Part shown: positions 1-7,243 of the stretch, in pieces | How positions within the stretch are numbered: the first letter of the stretch is position 1 | Layout: every line of letters starts with the position of its first letter | Assembly: GCA_035340715.1 (NCBI GenBank) | Contig: DAOQTX010000070.1 | Coordinates: 1-8,524 of the forward strand | Source: DAOQTX01 sp035340715 | GTDB lineage: Bacteria; Bacteroidota; Bacteroidia; AKYH767-A; OLB10 | Reading direction: 5' to 3' | Length of the DNA stretch: 8,524 nt | The notes under the pieces: model-generated | The model's input: the letters and a program-made list of their open reading frames with translations, nothing else | Told to the model about the DNA's origin: nothing | Databases searched by the model: none | Translations under genes and position numbers: made by a program

Positions 1-1305
1 ATCGACACTCAATTGATCTATGTAGTGCACAGGAACCAATCCGCCCAAAGGTCCGCCAATATGCATGGCTTTAATTTTTTCTTTAAATCCTCCGCCCAAT
101 TGATGCACCACCACCGTCATTGGGGTGCCCATATCTACTTCATAAATTCCAGGCTTGTTAAAGAAACCATCCAATGAAACCAATTTCGTACCTGTTGATC
201 TTCCTCTACCAATTTCAGCAAAAGCCTTTCCACCATTATTTAAAATAAAGGGGATGCAAGCCAATGTTTCAACATTGTTGACGATGGTAGGTTTGTTAAA
301 CAAACCTTGTTGTGCCGGAAAGGGTGGACGTACGCGCACTTCAGGCCGTTGACCTTCTATGGAATTGAGAAGCGCAGTTTCTTCACCACAGATATAAGCG
401 CCTTGTGCTTTGATGATCTTGAAATCGAAATCGAATCCGGAATCCAAAATATTTTTTCCAAGCAATGAAGCATTTCTCAAATTCTCAATCTCCTTTTCAA
501 TCACTTCGATAGCTTCAGGATATTCTGCCCTTATGTACAACACACCATGCGATGATTGACACATGTATCCGGCCATCATCATACCCAATAAAAGTGCATG
601 AGGTCTTTGTTCTAAAATATAACGATCAGAATACGCACCGGGATCTCCTTCATCGGCATTGCAAACAACAAATCGCACGTTACTTTCCGTAGCCCGACAG
701 GTTTCGATTTTAATCGACATAGGAAAACCTGCTCCTCCTCTGCCGCGCAAGCCCGACACTTTTAATTCCTCTAAAAGAACAGAAGGATCTTTGCGAAGCC
801 AATCTTTAAGTGCCGCATAATAAGTATCAATGCCAGGAAATGCTGAAGTGATTACCGCTGTTCCATAGTTCGCAACTTGGTATTGATCAATTGCTCGTTT
901 CGTATTAGAAGCACTGAATTGCTCAATATCATCTCCCGAATAATTTTTACCATTCACATGAAAGGCTTTGTTTTCGTGGCATCGGCCTAAACAACACATT
1001 TGCCCAATTTCTTCTGCCGAAAAAACCTTTTCCAATTTTTCGGTCACCTGCTTTTGTGTACCTGCCGTTAAACATGCTGAGCCATTGCATACATACGCCT
1101 TCTTACCTTGATTTTCTGGTCGTAAGAAATCATAAAAAGTAGTGCTGGAATAAACATTGGCGGTTCCGAGAAGAAATTCCTCAGCCAGCTTTTCTAATTC
1201 ATCATGACTAATGCTTCCCTTTTCAACAGCAATTTGTCCTAGCTTATCGAATAAATTATTGTCGATTCCTTTACGGCCGGTAAGTTCGCTAATGTTTTTT
1301 GACAT
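1..1305 (-). CDS. NuoE-NuoF-like NAD(H)-binding flavoprotein, probable beta (diaphorase) subunit of NAD-dependent formate dehydrogenase; 3' end cut by window edge
   Basis: The 435 codons present read open from the ATG at 1305 to the left edge. Residues 1-140 resemble NuoE: a helical N-terminus, TFYDF at 56-60, then [2Fe-2S] cysteines C73-x4-C78 and C105-x3-C109, with an extra C104. From about residue 155 it is NuoF-like: GRGGAGFP (188-195) and NADEGDPGAYSDR (216-228) form the FMN/NADH site, CGEETAL lies at 306-312, and an SLBB-like segment follows GTKLVSLDG (372-380). The C-terminal [4Fe-4S] domain expected of NuoF lies outside the window. In the family this module passes electrons between NAD(H), FMN and Fe-S clusters in the cytoplasm. 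Complex I NuoF and the diaphorase of an NAD-linked hydrogenase share the fold. The adjacent fdhD and fhs favour formate dehydrogenase, which is inference. The family call is near certain, the partner enzyme less so. There is no clear Shine-Dalgarno. Confidence 0.9.
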   Translation of the reverse strand, partial: MSKNISELTGRKGIDNNLFDKLGQIAVEKGSISHDELEKLAEEFLLGTANVYSSTTFYDFLRPENQGKKAYVCNGSACLTAGTQKQVTEKLEKVFSAEEIGQMCCLGRCHENKAFHVNGKNYSGDDIEQFSASNTKRAIDQYQVANYGTAVITSAFPGIDTYYAALKDWLRKDPSVLLEELKVSGLRGRGGAGFPMSIKIETCRATESNVRFVVCNADEGDPGAYSDRYILEQRPHALLLGMMMAGYMCQSSHGVLYIRAEYPEAIEVIEKEIENLRNASLLGKNILDSGFDFDFKIIKAQGAYICGEETALLNSIEGQRPEVRVRPPFPAQQGLFNKPTIVNNVETLACIPFILNNGGKAFAEIGRGRSTGTKLVSLDGFFNKPGIYEVDMGTPMTVVVHQLGGGFKEKIKAMHIGGPLGGLVPVHYIDQLSVD

Positions 1306-1318
1306 AATAGGTAAAACA

Positions 1319-1326
1319 CAAATTTA
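1319..1326 (-). promoter_or_regulatory. Candidate Bacteroidota -7 box (TAAATTTG) before the NuoEF-like gene
   Basis: The minus strand reads TAAATTTG, an exact match to TAnnTTTG, 13 nt before the ATG at 1305. It lies in the 53-bp gap after fdhD. No TTG -33 element sits at the usual 19-21 nt spacing, and an 8-mer of this composition is likely by chance in AT-rich DNA. If real, it would give an internal promoter with a very short leader. Confidence 0.25.
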
Positions 1327-1358
1327 CTAAATATTATCCTGCATTGCACGGATTCATC

Positions 1359-2156
1359 TCAGTTTTCAAGACGAAATGAATGCGAATAAACGGTATGTTT
1401 ATGCTCACGGCAAAACGCCAATAAGGTAATACCATGTTCATGGCAATAATCAACTGCCAAACTCGATGGTGCGGATACCGAAGCCAAAACCTCAAACCCG
1501 GCTTGAGCTGCTTTACTACTAATCTCATATGAAATTCGACCACTGACAAGCAATGCTTTAGCTTTGCTTAAAAGGGTATGATCGATTAAATGCCCCACTA
1601 CCTTATCTACGGCATTGTGTCGGCCAATGTCTTCCATTGCAATCATCAAATTGGCTTGATGATCAAAAGCAGCGGCAGCATGTACTCCACCCGATTGCGA
1701 AAAATCCAATTGATGTTTACTCATTTCAATAAACATTTCATTGATTTGATTAGACGATACGCGATACAAAGTATCTTTCATTGTTTTGAATTCGCTTTCA
1801 ATCAACTCTGTTTTACCACACAAGCCACAACTGCTCACCGAAGCGAGATTGCGATCGCCAGAGAACTCACGGTCTAAAAAAGCGGTGTCAATTTGCACGT
1901 CAATTGTATCAATGATTCCATCTGAATTTTTTGAAACGATATTGTAGCTAAGCTTGGCATCGCTTTGGGTAACGATTCCTTCTGAAAACAAAAGACCGCG
2001 TATGAGTTCAAACTCATTGCCTGGACTGCGCATGGTAATGCTAAAGGGCACCTGATTGATGCTGATATTCAACAATGCTTCAACACTCAAAGTATCGTTT
2101 ACTTCAGAGTAGCTATTGCTTTGAAATTTTGTTGCCTTATATTTTTTTACTGGCAT
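1359..2156 (-). CDS. fdhD: Formate dehydrogenase accessory sulfurtransferase FdhD
   Basis: This 265-aa cytoplasmic protein has the usual family length. In the family, FdhD carries sulfur from the cysteine desulfurase IscS to the bis-MGD cofactor, supplying the sulfido ligand that formate dehydrogenase needs for activity. Visible signatures are SSCGLCGK at 108-115, whose C110 and C113 match the essential Cys pair of the E. coli protein. Others are GGVHAAA (156-162), EDIGRHNAVDKVVG (175-188), SGRISYE (205-211) and SAPSSLAV (228-235). It starts 6 bp after the fhs stop, with AGAAGG overlapping that stop as a possible ribosome site, so translation is probably coupled. Its presence implies a molybdenum- or tungsten-dependent formate dehydrogenase nearby, supporting the formate reading of the next gene. 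No damage is visible. Confidence 0.96.
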   Translation of the reverse strand: MPVKKYKATKFQSNSYSEVNDTLSVEALLNISINQVPFSITMRSPGNEFELIRGLLFSEGIVTQSDAKLSYNIVSKNSDGIIDTIDVQIDTAFLDREFSGDRNLASVSSCGLCGKTELIESEFKTMKDTLYRVSSNQINEMFIEMSKHQLDFSQSGGVHAAAAFDHQANLMIAMEDIGRHNAVDKVVGHLIDHTLLSKAKALLVSGRISYEISSKAAQAGFEVLASVSAPSSLAVDYCHEHGITLLAFCREHKHTVYSHSFRLEN

Positions 2157-2162
2157 GACCTT

Positions 2163-3851
2163 CTATGAAAGGCCGGATATTTTTCCATTCTCATCTATAT
2201 CCATATACTCCGAAGCTGGAACAGCTGGTAATCCGGGCATTCGCATCATTTCTCCTAAAATAGGAATCACAAATCCAGCACCTGCGGCAAATTCAAATTC
2301 GCGCACATTGATGACAAAATTCCTGGGGCGTCCTACTTTCGTTTCATTATCCGAAAGCGACTTTTGCGTTTTTGCCATACAAACCGGAAGCGAATCAAAA
2401 CCGAGATCACGAATGGTTTTTAATTGAGTTCGTGCCATAGCTGAATACTCCACACCTTCTGCGCCATAAATCTGTGTCGCTATTTTATAGATTTTGTCTT
2501 CTACCGGAATCGACCAGTCGTACAATGGAACAAAATTATTTCGATTCTTTTCAATCACATCCACTACGGCTTTAGCTAAGTCGGTAGTGCCTTCACCACC
2601 AAATGCCCAACCTTTGCTCACAATAGCTTGTACACCCATATCCGCACAACGATCGATGATATAATCAATTTCATCTTGTGAATCGCTTTTGAAACTGTTG
2701 ATGGCCACAACCGGATTGACTCCAAACAACTTGCAATTACCTACATGTTTCTCCAAATTTTCAAATCCTCGTTTTACTTTTTCCAAATTGGCAGTATCGT
2801 ATTCGGCTTTCACAGCACCACCATGATGGCGCAAACCTCTGATGGTACAAACCAAAACGATGGCATGCGGTTTAAATCCGGCATATCCGCATTTGATATT
2901 CATAAATTTTTCGGCTCCCAAATCGGCACCAAAACCGGCCTCGGTTACCACATAATCGCAAAGAGATAATCCCATTTTGGTTGCTAAAATAGTGTTGGTG
3001 CCTTGAGCAATATTGGCAAATGGTCCACCATGAATAATAGCAGGATTGCCTTCAAGTGTTTGAACCAAATTAGGTTTTATAGCATCTTTCAACAAAAGAG
3101 CCATGGCACCTTCCGCTTTCAGATCTCTGGCAAATATTGGTTTCTTTTCGTAGGTATATCCGACAAAAATATTACCCAATCGTTTTTTAAGATCGGCCAT
3201 ATCCTTCGACAAGCAAAGAATGGCCATTACTTCAGAAGCCGGTGTAATATTAAAACCATCTTCACGAGGCACTCCATTAGCAGTTCCTCCTATACCTACG
3301 ATGATATGGCGCAAGGAACGGTCGTTCATATCCATCACTCTTTTCCACACAATGGTTCTTGGATCCAATCCAAGATTATATTTCTTTGATTGTAAATTAT
3401 TATCGATTAAAGCCGACAATAAATTATTGGCTTTTTCTATCGCAGCAAAATCTCCTGTAAAATGAAGATTGATGTCTTCCATCGGAATCACTTGTGAGTA
3501 TCCTCCACCCGCAGCACCACCTTTCATTCCGAAAACCGGACCCAATGAAGGTTCGCGTAGAACGACTACTGCGTTCTTCCCTATTTTATTCAATCCTTCG
3601 TTCAATCCAATGGAAACAGTTGTTTTTCCTTCACCAGCTGGTGTTGGATTAATAGCTGAAACCAGAATCAGTTTACTTTGCTGCGCTTTCTTTTCATTAA
3701 TGAGTTCTAAAGGAAGCTTAGCTTTATGCTTTCCATAGTATTGCAAGTCTTCTGCATCAATACCCAATCTTGCAGCTATTTCTTTAATATGACGGATGCT
3801 TGCATTTTGTGCAATTTCCAAATCTGAAGGAACTTCATGTAGTACTTCCAT
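2163..3851 (-). CDS. fhs: Formate-tetrahydrofolate ligase (10-formyl-THF synthetase)
   Basis: The enzyme makes 10-formyl-THF from formate, THF and ATP in the cytoplasm. The reaction is reversible and can yield ATP from 10-formyl-THF. At 562 aa it is full length for the bacterial monofunctional enzyme. Key motifs are the P-loop TPAGEGKTT (70-78), the first family signature GMKGGAAGGGY (108-118), LHFTGDFAAI (129-138), and the second signature VCTIRGLRHHGG (334-345). The N-terminus PSDLEIAQ (8-15) is typical and supports the ATG at 3851. The leader is AT-rich without a Shine-Dalgarno. It is first of three minus-strand genes, followed closely by fdhD. Pairing with formate dehydrogenase genes suggests formate exchange between the folate pool and CO2/NADH, either oxidising folate-derived formate or fixing formate into folate C1 units. 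The direction is inference. Confidence 0.98.
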   Translation of the reverse strand: MEVLHEVPSDLEIAQNASIRHIKEIAARLGIDAEDLQYYGKHKAKLPLELINEKKAQQSKLILVSAINPTPAGEGKTTVSIGLNEGLNKIGKNAVVVLREPSLGPVFGMKGGAAGGGYSQVIPMEDINLHFTGDFAAIEKANNLLSALIDNNLQSKKYNLGLDPRTIVWKRVMDMNDRSLRHIIVGIGGTANGVPREDGFNITPASEVMAILCLSKDMADLKKRLGNIFVGYTYEKKPIFARDLKAEGAMALLLKDAIKPNLVQTLEGNPAIIHGGPFANIAQGTNTILATKMGLSLCDYVVTEAGFGADLGAEKFMNIKCGYAGFKPHAIVLVCTIRGLRHHGGAVKAEYDTANLEKVKRGFENLEKHVGNCKLFGVNPVVAINSFKSDSQDEIDYIIDRCADMGVQAIVSKGWAFGGEGTTDLAKAVVDVIEKNRNNFVPLYDWSIPVEDKIYKIATQIYGAEGVEYSAMARTQLKTIRDLGFDSLPVCMAKTQKSLSDNETKVGRPRNFVINVREFEFAAGAGFVIPILGEMMRMPGLPAVPASEYMDIDENGKISGLS

Positions 3852-3920
3852 AAAAATGTTTATTTAGTCTGGTTTTTAGCTTTGTTGAATTACGTTAATT
3901 ATTAATAACATTGCAACCAA

Positions 3921-3928
3921 CAAATTTA
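3921..3928 (-). promoter_or_regulatory. Candidate Bacteroidota -7 box (TAAATTTG) for fhs
   Basis: The minus strand reads TAAATTTG, matching TAnnTTTG, 69 nt upstream of the fhs ATG, which would give a leader of roughly 60 nt. No TTG lies at the expected -33 position. The same octamer precedes the NuoEF-like gene at 1319-1326. It also forms the left part of the inverted repeat at 3921-3936, so a protein bound there would cover the promoter. Confidence 0.35.
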
Positions 3929-3936
3929 AAAATTTG
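3921..3936. repeat. Perfect inverted repeat CAAATTT-AA-AAATTTG in the divergent intergenic region
   Basis: Two 7-base arms separated by AA form a 16-bp near-palindrome between the divergent fhs and polysaccharide-export genes. It overlaps the candidate fhs -7 box and lies about 70 bp before the candidate box for the export operon. The size and symmetry fit a dimeric regulator site. However, the arms are A/T only apart from the outer C/G, so chance is a real alternative. The 2-nt loop and lack of GC make it a poor terminator. Confidence 0.35.
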
Positions 3937-4003
3937 ATTAAAACTAATAATAAAAACGGTTTTTCAAGGTTGAATGATGATTACCTTAGCCCAAAGAAAT
4001 TTT

Positions 4004-4011
4004 TACTTTTG
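4004..4011 (+). promoter_or_regulatory. Candidate Bacteroidota -7 box (TACTTTTG) for the polysaccharide operon
   Basis: TACTTTTG matches TAnnTTTG and ends 24 nt before the ATG at 4036, a short leader typical of Bacteroidota. No TTG is present at the usual -33 distance. A second, shorter TA/TTTG-like stretch, TATTTTGAAT, lies at 4021-4030, so the true element could be either or neither. Confidence 0.35.
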
Positions 4012-4035
4012 CTATTCTATTATTTTGAATCCATC

Positions 4036-4812
4036 ATGAAAAAAACCTTACTTATTGCTCTTGTTGTTGCCGTTTCGGCTTGTAATCCATTGAACCCGAG
4101 TGTAATGTTTAAAACTTCAAAGGATTATACCTATACCATTGATCAAACCATTGGCACTTCAGAGTATCGCATTGCGCCCAATGATATCATTGAATTGAAT
4201 GTTTATTCTAACGAAGGTTTTAAATTATTGGATCAAACAGCTACAAGCGGTCAGCTGATGACCAACGGTGGACAAGGAGGAAACAATACCATGGGTGGCA
4301 TACGTTTTGTGAGCGATGTTGAAGGATTTGTAAAACTTCCAATCATTGGTCGGGTTAAAATCAGAGACTTAACGGTTCGTGAAGCAGAAAAAATGTTGGA
4401 GCAACAATATTCTACATATTATAACAAGCCTTTTGTGATGCTGAATGTAGTGAACAAAAGAGTTTTGGTATTTCCGGGTTCAGGTGGAAGCGGTACAGTT
4501 GTATATCTTGAAAATGAAAACACTACTTTGATTGAAGCCTTAGCCAAATCGGGTGGTATTACCGAAATAGGAAAAGCATATAAGATAAAATTGATTAGAG
4601 GAAACTTGAGAAATCCACAAGTGATGTTGATTGATTTATCTACTATAGACGGTATGCAGTCGGCCAATTTATTGCTGCAAGCAAATGATATTATTTATGT
4701 TGAACCAACGCCTCAGGTTAGCCAAGGATTTTGGTCACAAATTTCACCGGTGGTTAGTGTGTTAACGAGTGCCTTTCTAATTTATAGTATCGTTACACAG
4801 ATAAACAAATAA
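4036..4812 (+). CDS. Wza-like polysaccharide export lipoprotein (Poly_export + SLBB)
   Basis: It likely forms the outer-membrane exit channel for exopolysaccharide or capsule and works with the downstream Wzc-like protein. The ATG at 4036 is chosen because it begins a textbook lipoprotein signal: MKK, a hydrophobic stretch (5-13), and lipobox VSAC with C16 as lipidated residue. An in-frame TTG at 3934 would bury this signal. The mature 243 aa hold a Poly_export domain (YRIAPNDIIELNVYS at 44-58, then VEGFVKLPIIGRVKI at 95-109). One SLBB-like domain follows (about 141-222, including LIEALAKSGGI at 165-175). A hydrophobic C-terminal helix (about 235-254) could be the membrane-spanning piece. A Gly/Asn-rich loop (about 70-88) interrupts the Poly_export domain. 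At 258 aa it is shorter than E. coli Wza (about 380 aa), having fewer SLBB repeats. Its stop overlaps the next start. Confidence 0.93.
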   Translation: MKKTLLIALVVAVSACNPLNPSVMFKTSKDYTYTIDQTIGTSEYRIAPNDIIELNVYSNEGFKLLDQTATSGQLMTNGGQGGNNTMGGIRFVSDVEGFVKLPIIGRVKIRDLTVREAEKMLEQQYSTYYNKPFVMLNVVNKRVLVFPGSGGSGTVVYLENENTTLIEALAKSGGITEIGKAYKIKLIRGNLRNPQVMLIDLSTIDGMQSANLLLQANDIIYVEPTPQVSQGFWSQISPVVSVLTSAFLIYSIVTQINK

Positions 4813-7238
4813 TGCCCAAAAAAAAGATAACCCCATTAAACGAAGAGTTCGACTTTAAACTCTTTGTTACCATAGCTAAAAGAAATTTTATCTGGGCTTT
4901 GTTGTTTATTGCTTTAAGTTTGGTAATCGCTTTTATTTATTTGCGATATACCCCTCCGGTTTTCGAAGCGGCCAGTGTTATTAAACTTTATTCGGAGAAC
5001 AATGCCAATCGGGTGCTCGATATCAATAAGGATATTTTTTATGAGCAACAAGCCAATCAAGTGGCTGGAGATATTGAGCTGATTCGTTCGAAGATAATTG
5101 CAGAGCGTGTAAGCCAATCGCTTCCACTTGCAGTAAGTTATTATTCAAAAGGAACTTTGTTGGAAAATGAATTATATCGAGCGGCTCCCTTTTTTATCGA
5201 TATTTATTTGAAAGACTCCACCATCATAGACGAACCAATATTTGTGGAGTTTATAGATCGAGAGAACTTTAGGTTGCGAACTTCCTTCGGAGAAAAAACA
5301 GAGTTTGGTCCTTTTAAAGTGAAAGAATGGGTTCGCCTCCCCTTTGCCGATATTAAATTAGCTGCTAATAATGTGGATTTGATTTTAAATCAACAAAAAC
5401 AATTTAAAACAGATGCCTTTTATTTTAAAGTAAACGATCTTCAATATATTTCATTGGTTCTGCTTAAAAACTTAATGGTAACGCCATTGAGCATGGAAGC
5501 GAAAACTATTTCAATACGCTACAAGGATAAGAACTCAAACAAGGCAGCCGATGTGGTGAATACTTTTGCCAATGAGTTTATCAATTACGACATACAAAAA
5601 AGTGCAGAGGTTGCCGATACCATTCTATTGTTCATCAACAATACCATCGCTCAAGTAGATGACGAGTTGCTGCAATGGGAAAATCAAATTGAAAATTTTA
5701 AACGCGATAATAAAGTTTCCGATCCCGACAAAATTGTAAACGATATTTTGGTTCGCATTCAGAAATTGCAAGACGATCGCCTTAATGTGGACATTGAATT
5801 GGCCATCTTAGCAAAACTCAAACAAGAGTTGTCGAGCAATAACGAATTGTTGAATGTGATCAAACATGCCATAGGTCGTAGTTCTTCAACAGTCATTGTA
5901 AATGCATTAAACAATTTAATGAATTTGGTGAATGAACGCGATATTATCTTATTACAAACTACCAAACAAAGCGACCTGTATCGTGCCGCCAATTTAAAAA
6001 TCCAAAATCAGGTTACCATTTTAACGCAAGCCATTTCGAACGAGGAAGAATTATTGAAGGAGAGAAAAAAGCAACTAAACAAAATGATTGCCGAAGAAGA
6101 TGGCAAATTTTCTGGATTGCCCAATATGCAAGCTGAGTACCAAAGACTGCGCAGGTTGTTTACCATCAATGAAAAATTCTATTCACTATTATTGGAAAAG
6201 AAAACGGAATTTTCCATCACCCGTGCCGGATATGTTTCTAAGAATGTAATTTTATCGAAAGCCAGCCCAAGCAATATTCCCGTTTCACCTAAAAAAGCCT
6301 TGGTGATCAGTGCCAGTTTAATGATTGGTTTTCTGCTGAGCTTTTTCCTCATTATTGTTCGCTATTTATTTTATAATGAACTGACTTCTTTAGAAGAAAT
6401 TGAATTGTATACCGATGCCGCTCTATTAGGAATTATACCTCGTTATAAAAGAGAGATTCCTATATCTCAGCTGTTGGTGGACAAGAACCCTAAATCACTT
6501 ATTGCCGAAGCATTCCGTTCTATTCGAACCAATTTAAAATTTATTTCGAACGAAGAAGGTTCAAAGGTTATGGCCGTAACGAGTACCATTAGTGGTGAAG
6601 GAAAAACTTTCAATGCCATTAACCTGGCAGGTGTAATTGCATTTTCTGGAAAGAGAGTTTGTATTCTTGACTTAGACATGCGTAAACCAAAAATTCACCT
6701 TGGTTTTAATGTGGAAAATAAACATGGAGTCAGTACCATATTAATTGGAGTGGACAGTCCTGAAAATTGCATTACGAAAAGCAATTTATCGAACCTCGAT
6801 TTTATTACAGCAGGCCCTATACCACCCAACCCATCGGAGTTGATCATCAGTTCTAAGATGGATGAACTGCTCGTCTATCTGAAAGAACGATACGATGTCA
6901 TTATTTGCGATACGCCTCCGGTTGGAATTGTTAGTGATGGAATTCCGTTAATTCAAAAAGTAGATTTCCCTATCTATATTCTTCGGGCAAACTATTCGAA
7001 GAAAATGTTTTTGCATAATGTGAATAAAATGCTGGATGAAAATTCAGTTTCAAAATTGTCTATTATTTTGAATGGAGTTGATCTGGCAAAATTGCGTTAT
7101 GGATATGGCTATGGTTATAGCTACGGATATGGGTATGGATATGGCTACGGTTATGGGTATGGATATTATGAAGAAGACACGCAAAAGCACGGAATACTGG
7201 CCATGCTCAAAAGTTTGTTCTCGAAGAAAACTGTTTGA
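4812..7238 (+). CDS. Wzc-like polysaccharide co-polymerase and BY-type tyrosine autokinase
   Basis: This 808-aa inner-membrane protein would regulate polysaccharide polymerisation and export by cycles of tyrosine autophosphorylation. In order: a Wzz-type N-terminus with TM1 (about 25-45); a long periplasmic region, largely helical/coiled-coil from about 265 to 450; a GNVR-like segment (about 440-490, ending in P490 of SNIP); and TM2 (about 495-520). The cytoplasmic kinase follows, with oligomerisation motif E566-x2-R569-x2-R572, Walker A SGEGKT (594-599), Walker A' ILDLDMRKP (618-626) and Walker B VIICDTPP (696-703). The C-terminal cluster holds 13 tyrosines alternating mainly with glycine (763-786), the presumed phosphorylation site, then about 22 more residues. 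Adaptor and kinase are fused, as in Gram-negatives. Its ATG overlaps the preceding TAA (TAATG), suggesting translational coupling. The symbol wzc is withheld because the polymer is unknown. Confidence 0.96.
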   Translation: MPKKKITPLNEEFDFKLFVTIAKRNFIWALLFIALSLVIAFIYLRYTPPVFEAASVIKLYSENNANRVLDINKDIFYEQQANQVAGDIELIRSKIIAERVSQSLPLAVSYYSKGTLLENELYRAAPFFIDIYLKDSTIIDEPIFVEFIDRENFRLRTSFGEKTEFGPFKVKEWVRLPFADIKLAANNVDLILNQQKQFKTDAFYFKVNDLQYISLVLLKNLMVTPLSMEAKTISIRYKDKNSNKAADVVNTFANEFINYDIQKSAEVADTILLFINNTIAQVDDELLQWENQIENFKRDNKVSDPDKIVNDILVRIQKLQDDRLNVDIELAILAKLKQELSSNNELLNVIKHAIGRSSSTVIVNALNNLMNLVNERDIILLQTTKQSDLYRAANLKIQNQVTILTQAISNEEELLKERKKQLNKMIAEEDGKFSGLPNMQAEYQRLRRLFTINEKFYSLLLEKKTEFSITRAGYVSKNVILSKASPSNIPVSPKKALVISASLMIGFLLSFFLIIVRYLFYNELTSLEEIELYTDAALLGIIPRYKREIPISQLLVDKNPKSLIAEAFRSIRTNLKFISNEEGSKVMAVTSTISGEGKTFNAINLAGVIAFSGKRVCILDLDMRKPKIHLGFNVENKHGVSTILIGVDSPENCITKSNLSNLDFITAGPIPPNPSELIISSKMDELLVYLKERYDVIICDTPPVGIVSDGIPLIQKVDFPIYILRANYSKKMFLHNVNKMLDENSVSKLSIILNGVDLAKLRYGYGYGYSYGYGYGYGYGYGYGYYEEDTQKHGILAMLKSLFSKKTV
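7098..7169 (+). repeat. Two imperfect 36-bp tandem copies encoding the Tyr-Gly tail
   Basis: The tyrosine cluster is encoded by 7098-7133 and 7134-7169, which align without gaps and agree at 29 of 36 positions by eye. Each begins with the 12-mer TATGGATATGGC. Within each copy a TAy-GGn hexamer repeats, with the glycine codon rotating among GGA, GGC, GGT and GGG. The single break in the Gly alternation is Ser770 (AGC). The structure suggests growth by duplication or slippage, so tail length may vary between strains. Confidence 0.85.
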
Positions 7239-7243
7239 CGTTT

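Noticed and set aside
1590..1877. Open frame on the plus strand opposite fdhD
   Set aside because: It lies wholly antisense to a well-conserved gene, with no recognisable domain and no promoter or ribosome site.
3003..3738. Several open frames of 81-128 aa on the plus strand opposite fhs
   Set aside because: They mirror the strongly conserved fhs coding sequence on the other strand and show no family signature of their own.
3934..4035. In-frame extension of the export lipoprotein to a TTG at 3934
   Set aside because: It would add 34 residues in front of a complete lipoprotein signal and lipobox, overlap the palindrome, and read through the candidate promoter. The ATG at 4036 explains the sequence better.
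4818..4825. Run of eight A at codons 3-5 of the kinase gene as a phase-variation tract
   Set aside because: It encodes Lys-Lys-Lys in an AT-rich genome, and a similar seven-A run follows the start of the preceding gene. Eight bases is short, and nothing else suggests switching.
7098..7169. Short regular repeats read as a CRISPR-like array
   Set aside because: The repeats are contiguous without spacers and lie in frame inside the kinase coding sequence.
7235..7243. In-frame TTG start of the RmlC-type epimerase overlapping the kinase stop codon
   Set aside because: The family N-terminus begins at the ATG at 7244 (MKVEETSLPG); the three extra residues have no support.
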